64,000 nt of DNA from JAMZMI01 sp964353015 (GCA_964353015.1 CAYGUA010000016.1:49590-113589), one strand, 5' to 3'. Shown: positions 43,253 to 53,369, counted from the first letter of the stretch. Translations and numbers: made by a program. Notes: generated from the sequence alone by a model not told the origin.

Positions 43253-45858
43253 TTAGGTAGGAACTCTACAGATTCGATTCGAGCCAGTGCATTATCAATA
43301 TCTGGATTACTGAATGTAAACTTAATATCCAAAATACCTTCACTTTGAATATTCACTTGATTGCAGCATTGGTTTGCTTTGCCCTTTTGCACTGATAATT
43401 TTGTCAGCTCTTTACCTGTTTTTACATCAGAAACGATTAGGTCAAAATCATGAATCGCTTCCAAAATATTGAATTTGATATCACCAATACCCGTTAGGTC
43501 AATGTCATTGAATCCAAAATAGGACTCATTGTAAATATCTTGTAGAAAATATTGGTTTTTATTATTGATCCTCACCAAAACATTTTCAGAGAAATTAAAA
43601 TCGGCAGCAGAAATTCGATTTGATCTGAGGGAGACGCCATGATAACTTTCGATAGAGCCTAGTGGTTTTTTACCTTGATCCAGATAGCTGGCTCCAAACA
43701 AATAGGTTCCTTCAGCCTTTTCCGTTTTATAATTCCCGGATAATGGCAATTTTGCTTCTTCTGCCATAGAAAGAATGTAATTGACAATTGATTTGGCATC
43801 TTCTTTTTTCAGCTCAGGATGCGCAGACATTGCCTGCTCTCCCCAAACTCCACCGCCACCATTTATGATTTTTTGACTGAGATACTCCACGGCTTTTGCA
43901 TCCTTATGATATCTGGTAGCTACTTGTTTATATGAAGGACCAATGGAAGCTCCATCCATCTTATGACATCCTTTACAATCCAGCGACTCAATAAGCGTCA
44001 GGCCATTATTTACTGGTTTCTGATGTCCAAGAATTTCGGCTTTATCCAGGGATTGATAATATTCGATTGCAAACTCTATTGCCTCCGCTTGAATACCCGA
44101 GCCCAGGCTTCCATCCTCTTTGTCTGTTACTTCCACTTTGTAGGTTACATTTCTACCTGTCCAGTAAAAGGTCTGGTTTCCTTCAATAGTTACCTTGACA
44201 TTCGGTGCTTCATTTCCAACTTGCACGGTGTATTGCTCTCTAACTTTATTGCCACTTTGATCACGAATAATCAACTCAGGATAATAAATACCTTCCTTCT
44301 CAAAAGTGAAAGTGAAAGTGGTATCGTTGAATTTCTGCTCATCGATGATCCACTGAAATGTAAGCTTGTCACCGTCATAATCAAATGATTGCGAGGCATC
44401 AAAAGTAACATTTAGAGGCGCAGTACCATTGGTTTGAGAGATTTCTGTTTTCAAAACAGGAGGTCGGTTTCCTCCATTGTATTTGAGGCGTGAAAGTCTG
44501 GCATCTGGATTTCTCGAAAACCAACCTGTGCCGTATTCAAGAATGTACAATTGTCCATCAGGCCCGAATGCCATATCCATTAAATTGTTGAATTTGTGGT
44601 CTGACATGAAGGGATACCAATCTACAGGATTGCCCTGTTCGTCAAGTCCAAGGGAGAAAACGAAACCTCTGATCCAATCGAAATAAAACACTCTTCCATC
44701 AAAATAGGCGGGATATTTATCCGAAGAATTGTATTCGTCTGAATAATAAACTGGTCCGGCCATGGCATTCCTTCCGCCATTTTTCAATTGAGGAAACTCC
44801 GGGGAATTGGCATAAGGATAAAATATCTTGGCAGGGCGAGCTGGTGGCAGTTCTCTCAGGCCGGTGTTATTCTCAGAATCGTTTATTGGCTTTTTAGGAT
44901 CGAAAGCACCGCTGGACTTGTTGGACTTGAAACTATAATCCTGATATGCTTTGTTGTCACCAACAAAAAGCGGCCAGCCGTAGTAGCCTGCGGTCATGGC
45001 AACATTGAATTCATCGTGCCCTCTTGGTCCTCTTTCTGGCAAATCAGATTTTGCATCTGGCCCTACATCACCCCAAAACAGCCATCCTCTTTTAGAGTCA
45101 ACGGATATGCGGTAAGGATTTCTACAACCCATCACATAAATCTCTGGCCTTGTAAGAGGATCATTGTCTTCAAATAAATTTCCTTTCGGAATACTGTATG
45201 AACCATTAGGTTCCGGCTTTATTCTCAAAATCTTTCCTCTTAGATCATTAGTATTGGATGATGATCGGCGGGCATCCCAGGCTTCTCTACCTTCCCGATC
45301 ATCTATTGGGGCAAAACCGTCTGAATTGAATGGATTGGTATCATCCCCAGTGGAGAGATAGAGTAAGCCATCTGAACCAAATTCGATCGATCCACCAGTG
45401 TGGCAACATTCTTCTCTTTGCACATCCACTTCGAGCATAAGCTTCTCATTTCTCAACCCTGAAGGCGTATAGGTAAATCGAGAAAGAAATTGAACAGGTC
45501 TTTCTCCCACGGGGGAATAGTATAAATAAACCCAGCTATTGTTATTGAAATCCGGATCTATTGCAATGCCCATCAGCCCATCTTCCTTTTCGAAAAAAAC
45601 AGGGATAGAATCATAATCTACCAGATCATTGGTGGCTGGATCAAATTGTTTGATGGCACCTCTTCTTTGTGTGAATAGAATTTGCCCTTTTGGTAAAACA
45701 ACAAGTTCAGTTGGTTCAAAAAGGTTATTTACGAAAACCTCCTTAGAAAATCTACTGGCCTGTGGTGGCTCTAATGCTGTCTGATCCGCCTCAATCTTAT
45801 GCTCTACGCATGATGCAATAGTCAATGCAATGAGCAAACTCACAAATAATCCCTTCAT
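43249..45858 (-). CDS. Lipoprotein with sugar-dehydrogenase propeller, PKD domain, cytochrome c and C-terminal carbohydrate-binding-like domain
   Basis: The protein has 869 residues with a lipobox (IASC, Cys16). Order: GSDH/PQQ-dependent sugar dehydrogenase-like beta-propeller (about 40-460; GLMGIAIDPDFNNNSWVYLYYS, LRGKILRIKPE, MGCRNPYRISVD), a PKD domain (about 470-550; NVTFDASQSFDYDGD), a cytochrome c domain with Cys628KGCH and Met in WGEQAMSAH, and a beta-rich CBM6-like tail (about 730-869). It probably oxidises a sugar outside the inner membrane and hands electrons to its own haem. Its ATG overlaps the previous TAA by one base (TAATG). Confidence 0.87.
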   Translation of the reverse strand: MKGLFVSLLIALTIASCVEHKIEADQTALEPPQASRFSKEVFVNNLFEPTELVVLPKGQILFTQRRGAIKQFDPATNDLVDYDSIPVFFEKEDGLMGIAIDPDFNNNSWVYLYYSPVGERPVQFLSRFTYTPSGLRNEKLMLEVDVQREECCHTGGSIEFGSDGLLYLSTGDDTNPFNSDGFAPIDDREGREAWDARRSSSNTNDLRGKILRIKPEPNGSYSIPKGNLFEDNDPLTRPEIYVMGCRNPYRISVDSKRGWLFWGDVGPDAKSDLPERGPRGHDEFNVAMTAGYYGWPLFVGDNKAYQDYSFKSNKSSGAFDPKKPINDSENNTGLRELPPARPAKIFYPYANSPEFPQLKNGGRNAMAGPVYYSDEYNSSDKYPAYFDGRVFYFDWIRGFVFSLGLDEQGNPVDWYPFMSDHKFNNLMDMAFGPDGQLYILEYGTGWFSRNPDARLSRLKYNGGNRPPVLKTEISQTNGTAPLNVTFDASQSFDYDGDKLTFQWIIDEQKFNDTTFTFTFEKEGIYYPELIIRDQSGNKVREQYTVQVGNEAPNVKVTIEGNQTFYWTGRNVTYKVEVTDKEDGSLGSGIQAEAIEFAIEYYQSLDKAEILGHQKPVNNGLTLIESLDCKGCHKMDGASIGPSYKQVATRYHKDAKAVEYLSQKIINGGGGVWGEQAMSAHPELKKEDAKSIVNYILSMAEEAKLPLSGNYKTEKAEGTYLFGASYLDQGKKPLGSIESYHGVSLRSNRISAADFNFSENVLVRINNKNQYFLQDIYNESYFGFNDIDLTGIGDIKFNILEAIHDFDLIVSDVKTGKELTKLSVQKGKANQCCNQVNIQSEGILDIKFTFSNPDIDNALARIESVEFLPK

Positions 45859-48800
45859 TATAACTCCCTGATTTTAATATTTCTGAACCACACTTTATCC
45901 CCGTGATCCTGAAGTGCTATGAATCCCGAATCAGACTTTCCAAAGCCCGGCATTTCGGCAAATTTACTACCTGCAATCAAAGCATCCCACTCCGGAGTTC
46001 CTCGATCGTATTCTACTACTTTATACCCGTTGAGCCAATGCTCAACATGATTCTCATTGACAACAATTCGCACTCTATTCCATTCACCAACGGCATTTAC
46101 TGTTACAAACTTAGTCGGAATCAAATCGTACAAATCTCCCGCACGGTGCTTAAATATTTGTCCATCAGCATGACGCGCATTGTCCAAAACCTGATATTCA
46201 GTTCCTGTTTGCCATACATATTCATACTGATCATCTTCTACTACATTGTAAATAATCCCACTATTTCCTCCTTCTGAGATCTTCCAATCTATTGAAAACT
46301 CAAAGTTCTTGTAAGGCTTATCTGTGATGATTATATCCCCTCCGTTTTTCGCTTGCCATCCAGCATCACCAGCACCTTTGCCTATAAAATGCAAGCTGCC
46401 ATTTTGAACCTGCCATTTCTTACCGAGTGTTTCACTCTTATAATTTCGAATACCGTCTATAGTCTTTCCATCGAATAGCAATTTCCAACCATCAGCCTTC
46501 TCTTTGGCCGTAAGCTGATTTTGAACCACCTTATAATCATTGGTAAACCCGGGCTTATCTTCTGGTATATTTGTCAGGGTGTACCATGCTTCTGTTGTCC
46601 AAAGCTCATGATCCAATTCGCTTACAAAAGGTCTTTTGATTCTGAAATAGACCATATGTTTTTCCTTCAGTCCTTCGAGTTCCATGAAGATTTTTTTACG
46701 ATCTTCTGAAAGATAGAAGTTCTTAGGTTTTAATTCAGTTACATCGATTTTAGGCCCACCATATTCAATTGTCGGTTTCAGATAAAATCGTTCAACAAGA
46801 AAATCTTCTGCAGAAACATTCTGTCCATCTTTGATCGGTTCGGTGAATTCAATTTCAAAACCATTAGAACGCACACTTACTTTGAGCATTTCGAACACAG
46901 ATTTTTCATTGTAAACCATGCGCTGCAAGCCGTAATTAAGCTTTCCGGTTTGTCCCCAGTTTCCTGAAACACCTATTCCTCCAAGTAAAAGAGATCCATC
47001 TGGCGCCCATGCAAGTCTGTTTACTCCCGCTTCTATGCCCTGAGAAAATCTGAATACTGCACCTTGATAATTACCATTCACTTTTTCAACAAAATCCCGC
47101 TTCACACCTCCATGGGTGACTTCACAATGTATCATTTGGCCAGCATATGGGCCTTTGTCAATGTAGAGCGGGGTGCTTGGAGAATTACCAATTTCATCCT
47201 GAACCAACCAGACCAAAGGTTCATCCTGAATCATATCTTTGGTTCCGATAGGATCTACTGATCTTGAACCAAACCACGCTCCTTCCCGAACATGGTTAAT
47301 TTTAGATCCTGGTAGCCAGTCGCCCTGATTATCAGCCACGAAAATCTCACCATCTACACCAATGCCAATACCATTTGGAGTACGCAATCCAGCAGCGATG
47401 AACTGTACCTCTCCCGTTTCTTTAGAAATTTTTATGACCTTACCACGATCTTTTGGTTGAGGCTGTGCGGATGCTCCTCCAGGTAAAATATCGGTCGCCA
47501 ATGCGCCATAGAAATAGCCTTCTTTATAAACCAACCCAAAAGAGAACTCATGGAAATTGGCTGACACTGACCAGTCATCTGCGACTGTTTCATATTCGTC
47601 AATTTTACCATCCCCATCATGATCAATTAGTTTGGTAAGCTCCTGCTTTTGCAAAACATAAATTTCCCCATCAACCACTTTGATGCCCAGTGGCTCTGCT
47701 AATCCCGATGCAATCATTTCAACTGTCATTTCTGAAGGATTACCCGTCTGAAAATTTTTCACCAAATAAACAGGGCCGAGAGAATCCCAGGTACAAACAA
47801 GCATTTCTGATTCGGAAAGAAAATCAATGCCTCCAATTCTAGGCTGAAAACTATCCGGACGTGCTTGAAATAAGTCGAAAGCTGGATGCACACCATCTAA
47901 CCATATTTTATCACCTGGAATGGCTTTAACCAATAAACTGGCGTCAATGTATTCCTCCGTTTCAACATAATCTGCAGATGAAACAAACATCATTGATTCA
48001 GGTACGACTTCAAATTTGCCAATTTCTTTATTGAACCATTGCAAAGATAAACTGGCTCCACCACCACCCTGGAAATATTCGATTTCAAACGGATGATTAC
48101 CAGCATTGAGATAGATTTCAGAATCTTTGGTTTCATTTCCATGTACACCCCAATGATCATTGACTATTTTATTATCGACATATAATCTACTGCCATCGTC
48201 AGAAATTAATCGAAAGCTGTAGCTACCTGTTTTGCCAATTTTAAGATTGCCTTTGAATAGAATTGCTACACGCTCGACTATGGAACCAAGGTCCTTTTCT
48301 GATCTAAAATGAACCATTGGAGCGATAGCAGCCTTTATTGGAGCATCTTCCTTTTTTAAAAAGTTGAAATTAGGCGAGTCGCCACTATACAGGTATAAAT
48401 AAGCAGCTACACCAGGTATTTCTTTTGAAATTGAAATTTCCTGCTCAAACTTTAGCGGAGCACTTTTCACTCCCAAATGCCAGGCACCACTGGCACCTTG
48501 CTTTTCATTGTCATCAAGTGAAAGTATGTATTTAATCATCTGCTCCACATCAGATTGATCTAAATCAAAATGAGGTGTCATCATTGCTTCACCCCATATG
48601 CCACTACCGCCTTTGATCACTTTGCTGGCAAGCATACTTACAGTTTCATCACTGTCATTGTATTTTCTTGCAACAGAAATATAGGCCGGACCCACAGTCT
48701 GGACATTCTCATTGTGACAAGATTTACAATCACTTCTTTCGATCAATTGTGCTCCAACAGTCAATCCTGAAGATTCAGAATCTTCAGCAACAGATAAATT

Positions 48801-49508
48801 TTCTAATTTATCAAAACCAGAATGGTAATAGACCCTCAAATAAGTATCCTCAGATTCATTTAAAATAAAATCACCATGAAGATTGATCACTGACCCATTT
48901 TCATAATCTATTATTTCACTTTTTTCACGAATGAAATCGCCATTGGTGATAAAATCTTTTTCAGATGCTAATGATGATAATTTGATTCCAAACCCAACTT
49001 TGGCATTTTCTACACCATCAAGTTTGTATATCCTTGAAAGGCCATTTTGACTTCCTCTACTAATTGATTCAGGAGTTTCATTGATCGTAATCAATTGATC
49101 CCCAACTTTTAATTGGTATTTGAAGATTACCTGACCATCCTCAAATCGGTGGCCTTTATAAATGATTTCAGGAACTAATCTTACTCCATTTTGAATTACA
49201 AACCACTCGACATTTTCTTCATCATCTGTGTAATAGGCGTAACCTTCACTGGTTGGTTGTGGTCCATGAACTGTTGTATATACAGCTCCATCAAAATTAA
49301 CTCCCCCTTTCCATGCTTTATATAAACTTGCAGTACGTGCATCATAAGCCACCCAGATTTCATCACTCAGGGCTGCAGTTACGATTCGTGGTTTTACATC
49401 AAGTACAGAGCGAAAAACCCATGGGGATCTAGGTCTTTCTTTGATTCCCTTTTTTTGACAGCCGATAAAAGTCAGCACCAGGGTTAAATAGAGTAAATAT
49501 TTATGCAT
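45858..49508 (-). CDS. Giant lipoprotein: cytochrome c, PA14, beta-propeller and 3-keto-disaccharide hydrolase (DUF1080) domains
   Basis: The 1216-residue protein has a lipobox (LTFIGC, Cys17). Visible modules: a beta-rich N-terminal region (about 25-245), cytochrome c (Cys261KSCH, methionines in GEAMMTPH), PA14-like domain (about 385-510; KTGSYSFRLISDDGSRLYVDNKIV), a GSDH/NHL-like propeller (about 540-850; GLAEPLGIKVVDGEIYVLQ, GLRTPNGIGIGVDGEIFVADNQG), and a C-terminal DUF1080/3-keto-disaccharide hydrolase domain (about 1010-1216; GWKLLFDGKTIDGIRNYKS, FEFSIDWKISEGGNSGIIYNV, GEWNRVRIVVNENHVEHWLNG). DUF1080 proteins cleave glycosides after oxidation at C3, so binding, oxidation and cleavage may be joined in one chain. 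Confidence 0.87.
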   Translation of the reverse strand: MHKYLLYLTLVLTFIGCQKKGIKERPRSPWVFRSVLDVKPRIVTAALSDEIWVAYDARTASLYKAWKGGVNFDGAVYTTVHGPQPTSEGYAYYTDDEENVEWFVIQNGVRLVPEIIYKGHRFEDGQVIFKYQLKVGDQLITINETPESISRGSQNGLSRIYKLDGVENAKVGFGIKLSSLASEKDFITNGDFIREKSEIIDYENGSVINLHGDFILNESEDTYLRVYYHSGFDKLENLSVAEDSESSGLTVGAQLIERSDCKSCHNENVQTVGPAYISVARKYNDSDETVSMLASKVIKGGSGIWGEAMMTPHFDLDQSDVEQMIKYILSLDDNEKQGASGAWHLGVKSAPLKFEQEISISKEIPGVAAYLYLYSGDSPNFNFLKKEDAPIKAAIAPMVHFRSEKDLGSIVERVAILFKGNLKIGKTGSYSFRLISDDGSRLYVDNKIVNDHWGVHGNETKDSEIYLNAGNHPFEIEYFQGGGGASLSLQWFNKEIGKFEVVPESMMFVSSADYVETEEYIDASLLVKAIPGDKIWLDGVHPAFDLFQARPDSFQPRIGGIDFLSESEMLVCTWDSLGPVYLVKNFQTGNPSEMTVEMIASGLAEPLGIKVVDGEIYVLQKQELTKLIDHDGDGKIDEYETVADDWSVSANFHEFSFGLVYKEGYFYGALATDILPGGASAQPQPKDRGKVIKISKETGEVQFIAAGLRTPNGIGIGVDGEIFVADNQGDWLPGSKINHVREGAWFGSRSVDPIGTKDMIQDEPLVWLVQDEIGNSPSTPLYIDKGPYAGQMIHCEVTHGGVKRDFVEKVNGNYQGAVFRFSQGIEAGVNRLAWAPDGSLLLGGIGVSGNWGQTGKLNYGLQRMVYNEKSVFEMLKVSVRSNGFEIEFTEPIKDGQNVSAEDFLVERFYLKPTIEYGGPKIDVTELKPKNFYLSEDRKKIFMELEGLKEKHMVYFRIKRPFVSELDHELWTTEAWYTLTNIPEDKPGFTNDYKVVQNQLTAKEKADGWKLLFDGKTIDGIRNYKSETLGKKWQVQNGSLHFIGKGAGDAGWQAKNGGDIIITDKPYKNFEFSIDWKISEGGNSGIIYNVVEDDQYEYVWQTGTEYQVLDNARHADGQIFKHRAGDLYDLIPTKFVTVNAVGEWNRVRIVVNENHVEHWLNGYKVVEYDRGTPEWDALIAGSKFAEMPGFGKSDSGFIALQDHGDKVWFRNIKIREL

Positions 49509-49527
49509 GGTTAAGTTGATTATTGAT

Positions 49528-50583
49528 TTAGGACAATCCCAATATTTTTTTATTTAAGTCGTCATCCGCTTTTCCACCAGCGAAATCATCGAATGCTTTT
49601 TCTGTAACTTGAATGATATGATTCTGGATGAACCCCGATCCTTCGGCAGCACCTTGTTCAGGTGATTTGATGCAGCATTCCCATTCCAATACCGCCCATC
49701 CATCATATCCATATTGACTCAGTTTGGAGAAAATTCCTCCAAAGTCTATTTGCCCATCGCCAAGTGATCTGAATCTTCCTGGTCGATCGACCCACCCTTG
49801 ATAGCCTCCGTAAACTCCGGATTTTCCAGTTGGATTAAATTCGGCATCCTTCACATGAAACATGCGGATATTATCATGATAGATGTCTATGAACTGCAAA
49901 TATTCAAGCTGCTGAAGAATGAAATGTGAAGGGTCGTAAAGAATTTTAGCAGAGCTATGTTTGCCTGTAGCCTCCCAAAAACGCTCATAGCTGATGCCAT
50001 CATGCAAATCTTCGCCTGGATGCAATTCATAACAAATCTCTACACCCTCATCTTTGGCATGATTGAGTATTGGAAGCCATTTATTAGCCAATGCCTCAAA
50101 ACCCAATTCAACCAATCCTGTTGGACGCTGGGGCCATGGATAAATCATATGCCACATCAATGCTCCTGAAAAGCTTGCCATGACGTTTAACCCAAGATTT
50201 TTACTAGCTGTTGCTGCACTTTTCACCTGGTCGATTGCCCAATCCGTTCTGCCCTTGGTATTTCGTCTGAGATGCTCTGGAGCAAAACCATCAAACATTT
50301 GATCATAAGCAGGATGTACTGCAACAAGCTGGCCTTGAAGATGAGTGGCAAGCTCAGTGATTTCCAAACCTTCTGCATTGACGATTCCTTTGATCTCGTC
50401 AGCATATGTTTTGCTTTCGGCAGCCTTCTTAACATCAATCAACCTACCATCCCAAGCTGGTATTTGAACTCCTTTGTAACCAAGGTTTTTTGCCCATTTA
50501 CATAGGTTTCTAAGGTTATTGTATGGCTCTTGATCACCAGCGAATTGAGCCAGAAAAATGCCGGGTCCTTTGATTGTATTCAT
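49528..50583 (-). CDS. Sugar phosphate isomerase/epimerase family TIM barrel, cytoplasmic
   Basis: The 351-residue protein has no signal peptide. It is an xylose-isomerase-like barrel with NLGYKGVQIPAWDGRLID, VEICYELHPGEDLHDG, ILYDPSHFILQQLEYLQFID, IRMFHVKDAEF and AVLEWECCIK, giving the usual Glu, Asp, His and Glu metal ligands. Enzymes of this type isomerise or epimerise keto sugars and commonly lie beside Gfo/Idh dehydrogenases. The giant lipoprotein gene begins 19 nt downstream. The substrate is unknown. Confidence 0.88.
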   Translation of the reverse strand: MNTIKGPGIFLAQFAGDQEPYNNLRNLCKWAKNLGYKGVQIPAWDGRLIDVKKAAESKTYADEIKGIVNAEGLEITELATHLQGQLVAVHPAYDQMFDGFAPEHLRRNTKGRTDWAIDQVKSAATASKNLGLNVMASFSGALMWHMIYPWPQRPTGLVELGFEALANKWLPILNHAKDEGVEICYELHPGEDLHDGISYERFWEATGKHSSAKILYDPSHFILQQLEYLQFIDIYHDNIRMFHVKDAEFNPTGKSGVYGGYQGWVDRPGRFRSLGDGQIDFGGIFSKLSQYGYDGWAVLEWECCIKSPEQGAAEGSGFIQNHIIQVTEKAFDDFAGGKADDDLNKKILGLS

Positions 50584-50685
50584 TGATTTGTATTTTATTT
50601 TTAAGCGCTCTTATCTTCAGATTTCAGTCCAAATGCTTTCATTTTTCGGACGTTCAGTAGGTTTTCTCAATGCGATCGAAATATT

Positions 50686-51825
50686 TCAGTCGATCTTTTC
50701 CCAGGTTTGACCTTTTTCATTGGATGCCAACACAGCTTCGATAAACTTCATTCCACGTACGCCTTCTTTGATCGTAGGAAACGAACCTGTTCTATATTCT
50801 TTACCACGAATTGCCTGAGCTGTTCCTTTGTAGATATTACCCATCGCGTCAAAAATTCCTTCAGGATGGCCAGGTGCAATTTTGGTACTTTCGTTGGCAA
50901 ACTCGCTGTTGTATGCGTTTCCAGGTTTATAAATTTGGGCTGGTTTTCCTTCCTCCATAAAAGTCAAATAAGTTGGATTCTCCTGACACCATTTTAGTCC
51001 GCCCTTATCCCCGTATACTGCAATGGTGATATTATTTTCTTCTGCGGTGGCAATCTGACTTGCACGAACGACTCCTTTCACCCCATTTTTCATGCGAACC
51101 AAAACAGTTCCATCTACATCAAGTGGGTTTTCGTCATACATGTTATCCAAATCAGCTAGCACCTGATCAACTTCCAATCCTGAAGTATATTCCATCATAT
51201 TGAAGGCATGAACGCCAATATCTCCCATGCAGCAACTTAGACCAGACTTTGCTGGATCCAACCTCCAGACTTGCTTTCGTTTCGCCGATTCGTGAATGAA
51301 TGGATTGATCCAACCTTGATAATATTGAGCATCCAGTTTCTGAATCTTACCAATAAGTCCATCTGCAATCATGGTCTTCATCTGGCGTACCATCGGGTAG
51401 CCCGTATAGGTATGGGTAAGACAAAAAACAACATTTTGCTTTTCAACTAAGCTTTCAAGCTCAATCGCTTCAGCAGCAGTGATAGTAATGGGCTTTTCGC
51501 AAATGACATTAAATCCAGCCGAAACCAGTTTTTTTGCCATTGAATAATGAAGAAAATTAGGCGTTAAAATTGAGACAACCTCAATTCGCTCGTTTTCAGG
51601 AAGCTCATTCTCGCATTTTATAAAAGTATCTAAATCAGGATAAGATCGAGTCACATCCAGTTCCAGTTTTTCCGCAAATTGATTTCCTTGCTCATGATCA
51701 ACATCAAAAACACCTCCAACTAACACATAATCTTCGCCCATATAAGAGGCGATTCTATGCACAATACCTATAAAAGACCTGGGTCCTCCTCCTATCAATC
51801 CAAGCTTTATTCTTCCCTTATTCAT
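50686..51825 (-). CDS. Gfo/Idh/MocA family oxidoreductase
   Basis: The 379-residue protein has an N-terminal Rossmann fold (LGLIGGGPRSFIGIVHRIASY) and the catalytic Lys motif CEKPITIT, then the alpha/beta C-terminal domain (LSCCMGDIGVHAFNMMEYTSGLEVDQV) with likely proton-donor Asp/His. It uses NAD(P) to oxidise or reduce a sugar, often at C3. It starts 3 nt after the MFS permease stop. In 3-keto-glycoside pathways such enzymes oxidise the glycoside or reduce the released 3-keto sugar. Confidence 0.92.
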   Translation of the reverse strand: MNKGRIKLGLIGGGPRSFIGIVHRIASYMGEDYVLVGGVFDVDHEQGNQFAEKLELDVTRSYPDLDTFIKCENELPENERIEVVSILTPNFLHYSMAKKLVSAGFNVICEKPITITAAEAIELESLVEKQNVVFCLTHTYTGYPMVRQMKTMIADGLIGKIQKLDAQYYQGWINPFIHESAKRKQVWRLDPAKSGLSCCMGDIGVHAFNMMEYTSGLEVDQVLADLDNMYDENPLDVDGTVLVRMKNGVKGVVRASQIATAEENNITIAVYGDKGGLKWCQENPTYLTFMEEGKPAQIYKPGNAYNSEFANESTKIAPGHPEGIFDAMGNIYKGTAQAIRGKEYRTGSFPTIKEGVRGMKFIEAVLASNEKGQTWEKID

Positions 51826-51828
51826 AAT

Positions 51829-53055
51829 TTATTTCTCTTCGTATTCTATGTTTTCCGGCTTGAACGCTATGGCATAAATTACCATCACTACAGCGGCGAA
51901 AGCCGCTGGGAACAACCATATATTTTCCCAATTGTGAAGGCCATCTGTAGAGAAATAATCTGTGATTTTTCCAGCTACCCAGAATCCAATGAGCATACCT
52001 ACACCATAGGTGGCTAAAGTAATCATGCCTTGAGCTGAACTCTTAAATTTCTCACCCGCTTTAGAATCGGTATAAATCTGGCCAGATACAAAAAAGAAAT
52101 CATAACAGATGCCGTGAAGGGCAATTCCCACGAGTAGCATGACCACCATACTGTCTCCATTGCCATATGCAAAGAGCAGGTATCTTAGTGTCCAAGCCAA
52201 CATACCAAAAAGCAATGTTTTTTTGATCCCAAATCTTTTCAGGAAAATAGGCAAAAGCAACATAAATCCTACTTCCGAAATTTGACCAATTGTCATTTTA
52301 CCAGTCTGATTTGTCACTCCAATTTCAGTTAAAAATGGGTTGGCATTCTGATAATAAAATGCAAGAGGAATACAAATCAAAATTGAGGAAATGAAAAACA
52401 CGGCGAAATTTCCGTTTTTCAATAATTTCAATGAATCCAATCCTAAAATATCGCTAATAGTTAATTTCTCGCCCTTTTCTACAATTGGAGGGGTGGCCGG
52501 TAAAGTGAAGCTAAATAGACCCATCGCCAAGCTGGCGATTGCGCACATCAGGAATGTGTTTTTCAATAGGCCGTCTGAAATGGATTGCTGAGAATCCCAT
52601 GAAAAGACAAAGCTGATTACCAATCCCGCTACAATCCAGCCAATTGTGCCCCATACTCTGATTTTAGAAAACTCCTTAGATGGATCTGTCATGGTTCTAA
52701 AGGCGACTGAATTAACCAATGCCAGCGTTGGCATGTAAACAATCATGTAGCCTAATACATATGGATAAAACCCTGCGAAATCAGCTGCAGCGTACATTTG
52801 ATACATCAAAACTGCTCCAAGTAAATGTAATACCCCTAAAATTCGTTCTGCATTGAAATATCTATCTGCTATTAGACCCACGATAAATGGGGCAATAATG
52901 GCACCCCAGGATTGCGTGGAAAAAGCCATTCCAATCTGTGCACCTGAGGCTGCTAGATTTTTACCAAGAAATGTACCTAAAGTCACGAACCAACCTCCCC
53001 AAATGAAAAACTGGAGAAACATCATGAGACTCAATCGAAGTGTTGTATTTTTCAA
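51829..53055 (-). CDS. MFS permease, nucleoside:H+ symporter (NupG-like) family
   Basis: The 408-residue protein has 12 predicted membrane segments. The N-terminal LMMFLQFFIWGGWFVTLGTFLG, IGMAFSTQSWGAIIAPFIVGLIADRYF and the later IRVWGTIGWIVAGLV place it in the nucleoside:H+ symporter branch of the major facilitator superfamily. In Bacteroidota sugar operons, such permeases sit beside Gfo/Idh genes and more likely move the sugar than a nucleoside. It is the first gene of the operon, about 33 nt downstream of a predicted start site. Confidence 0.88.
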   Translation of the reverse strand: MKNTTLRLSLMMFLQFFIWGGWFVTLGTFLGKNLAASGAQIGMAFSTQSWGAIIAPFIVGLIADRYFNAERILGVLHLLGAVLMYQMYAAADFAGFYPYVLGYMIVYMPTLALVNSVAFRTMTDPSKEFSKIRVWGTIGWIVAGLVISFVFSWDSQQSISDGLLKNTFLMCAIASLAMGLFSFTLPATPPIVEKGEKLTISDILGLDSLKLLKNGNFAVFFISSILICIPLAFYYQNANPFLTEIGVTNQTGKMTIGQISEVGFMLLLPIFLKRFGIKKTLLFGMLAWTLRYLLFAYGNGDSMVVMLLVGIALHGICYDFFFVSGQIYTDSKAGEKFKSSAQGMITLATYGVGMLIGFWVAGKITDYFSTDGLHNWENIWLFPAAFAAVVMVIYAIAFKPENIEYEEK

Positions 53056-53094
53056 AGTTCAGGATTATTAAATTTTTTAAAATAAATGAGGATA

Positions 53095-53124
53095 CAAACT
53101 AATTCGAAATGGTGTATTTACAAA
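53095..53124 (-). promoter_or_regulatory. Putative promoter of the sugar operon (TTTG-18-TTAGTTTG)
   Basis: On the minus strand, TTTG at 53124-53121 and TTAGTTTG at 53102-53095 (one mismatch to TAnnTTTG) are 18 bp apart. The start site would be about 33 nt before the MFS ATG. This lies in the 314 bp divergent gap 53056-53369, with the LacI-type palindrome about 76 bp further upstream. Confidence 0.5.
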
Positions 53125-53199
53125 ATATAGAGGTTCGTTTTAAATTTATGAAATTTTCAAAAAAACGGCCAAATTCACCCCTAATCCAGCTTTCGATCA

Positions 53200-53215
53200 A
53201 TTGTAAACGTTTGCA
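53200..53215. promoter_or_regulatory. LacI-family operator-like palindrome
   Basis: TTGTAAACGTTTGCAA is symmetric at 7 of 8 base pairs about a central CG, the classic form of LacI/GalR-family sites. It sits 145 bp before the MFS gene and 155 bp before the divergent thioredoxin-like gene. It is the only such site I noticed in the window. Confidence 0.65.
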
Positions 53216-53369
53216 AAATGTAGATCTGCCATTCAATTGCTATATAAAAAAATCACTTTTTTTTCACTCCCCAGATTAAATCAAATTTTAATTATCGTTT
53301 GATTGAATGACTGATTGAATTTTTTAAAACCAATAATTCTTTAATTTTAAGAAGATCAACACCCAAGAT

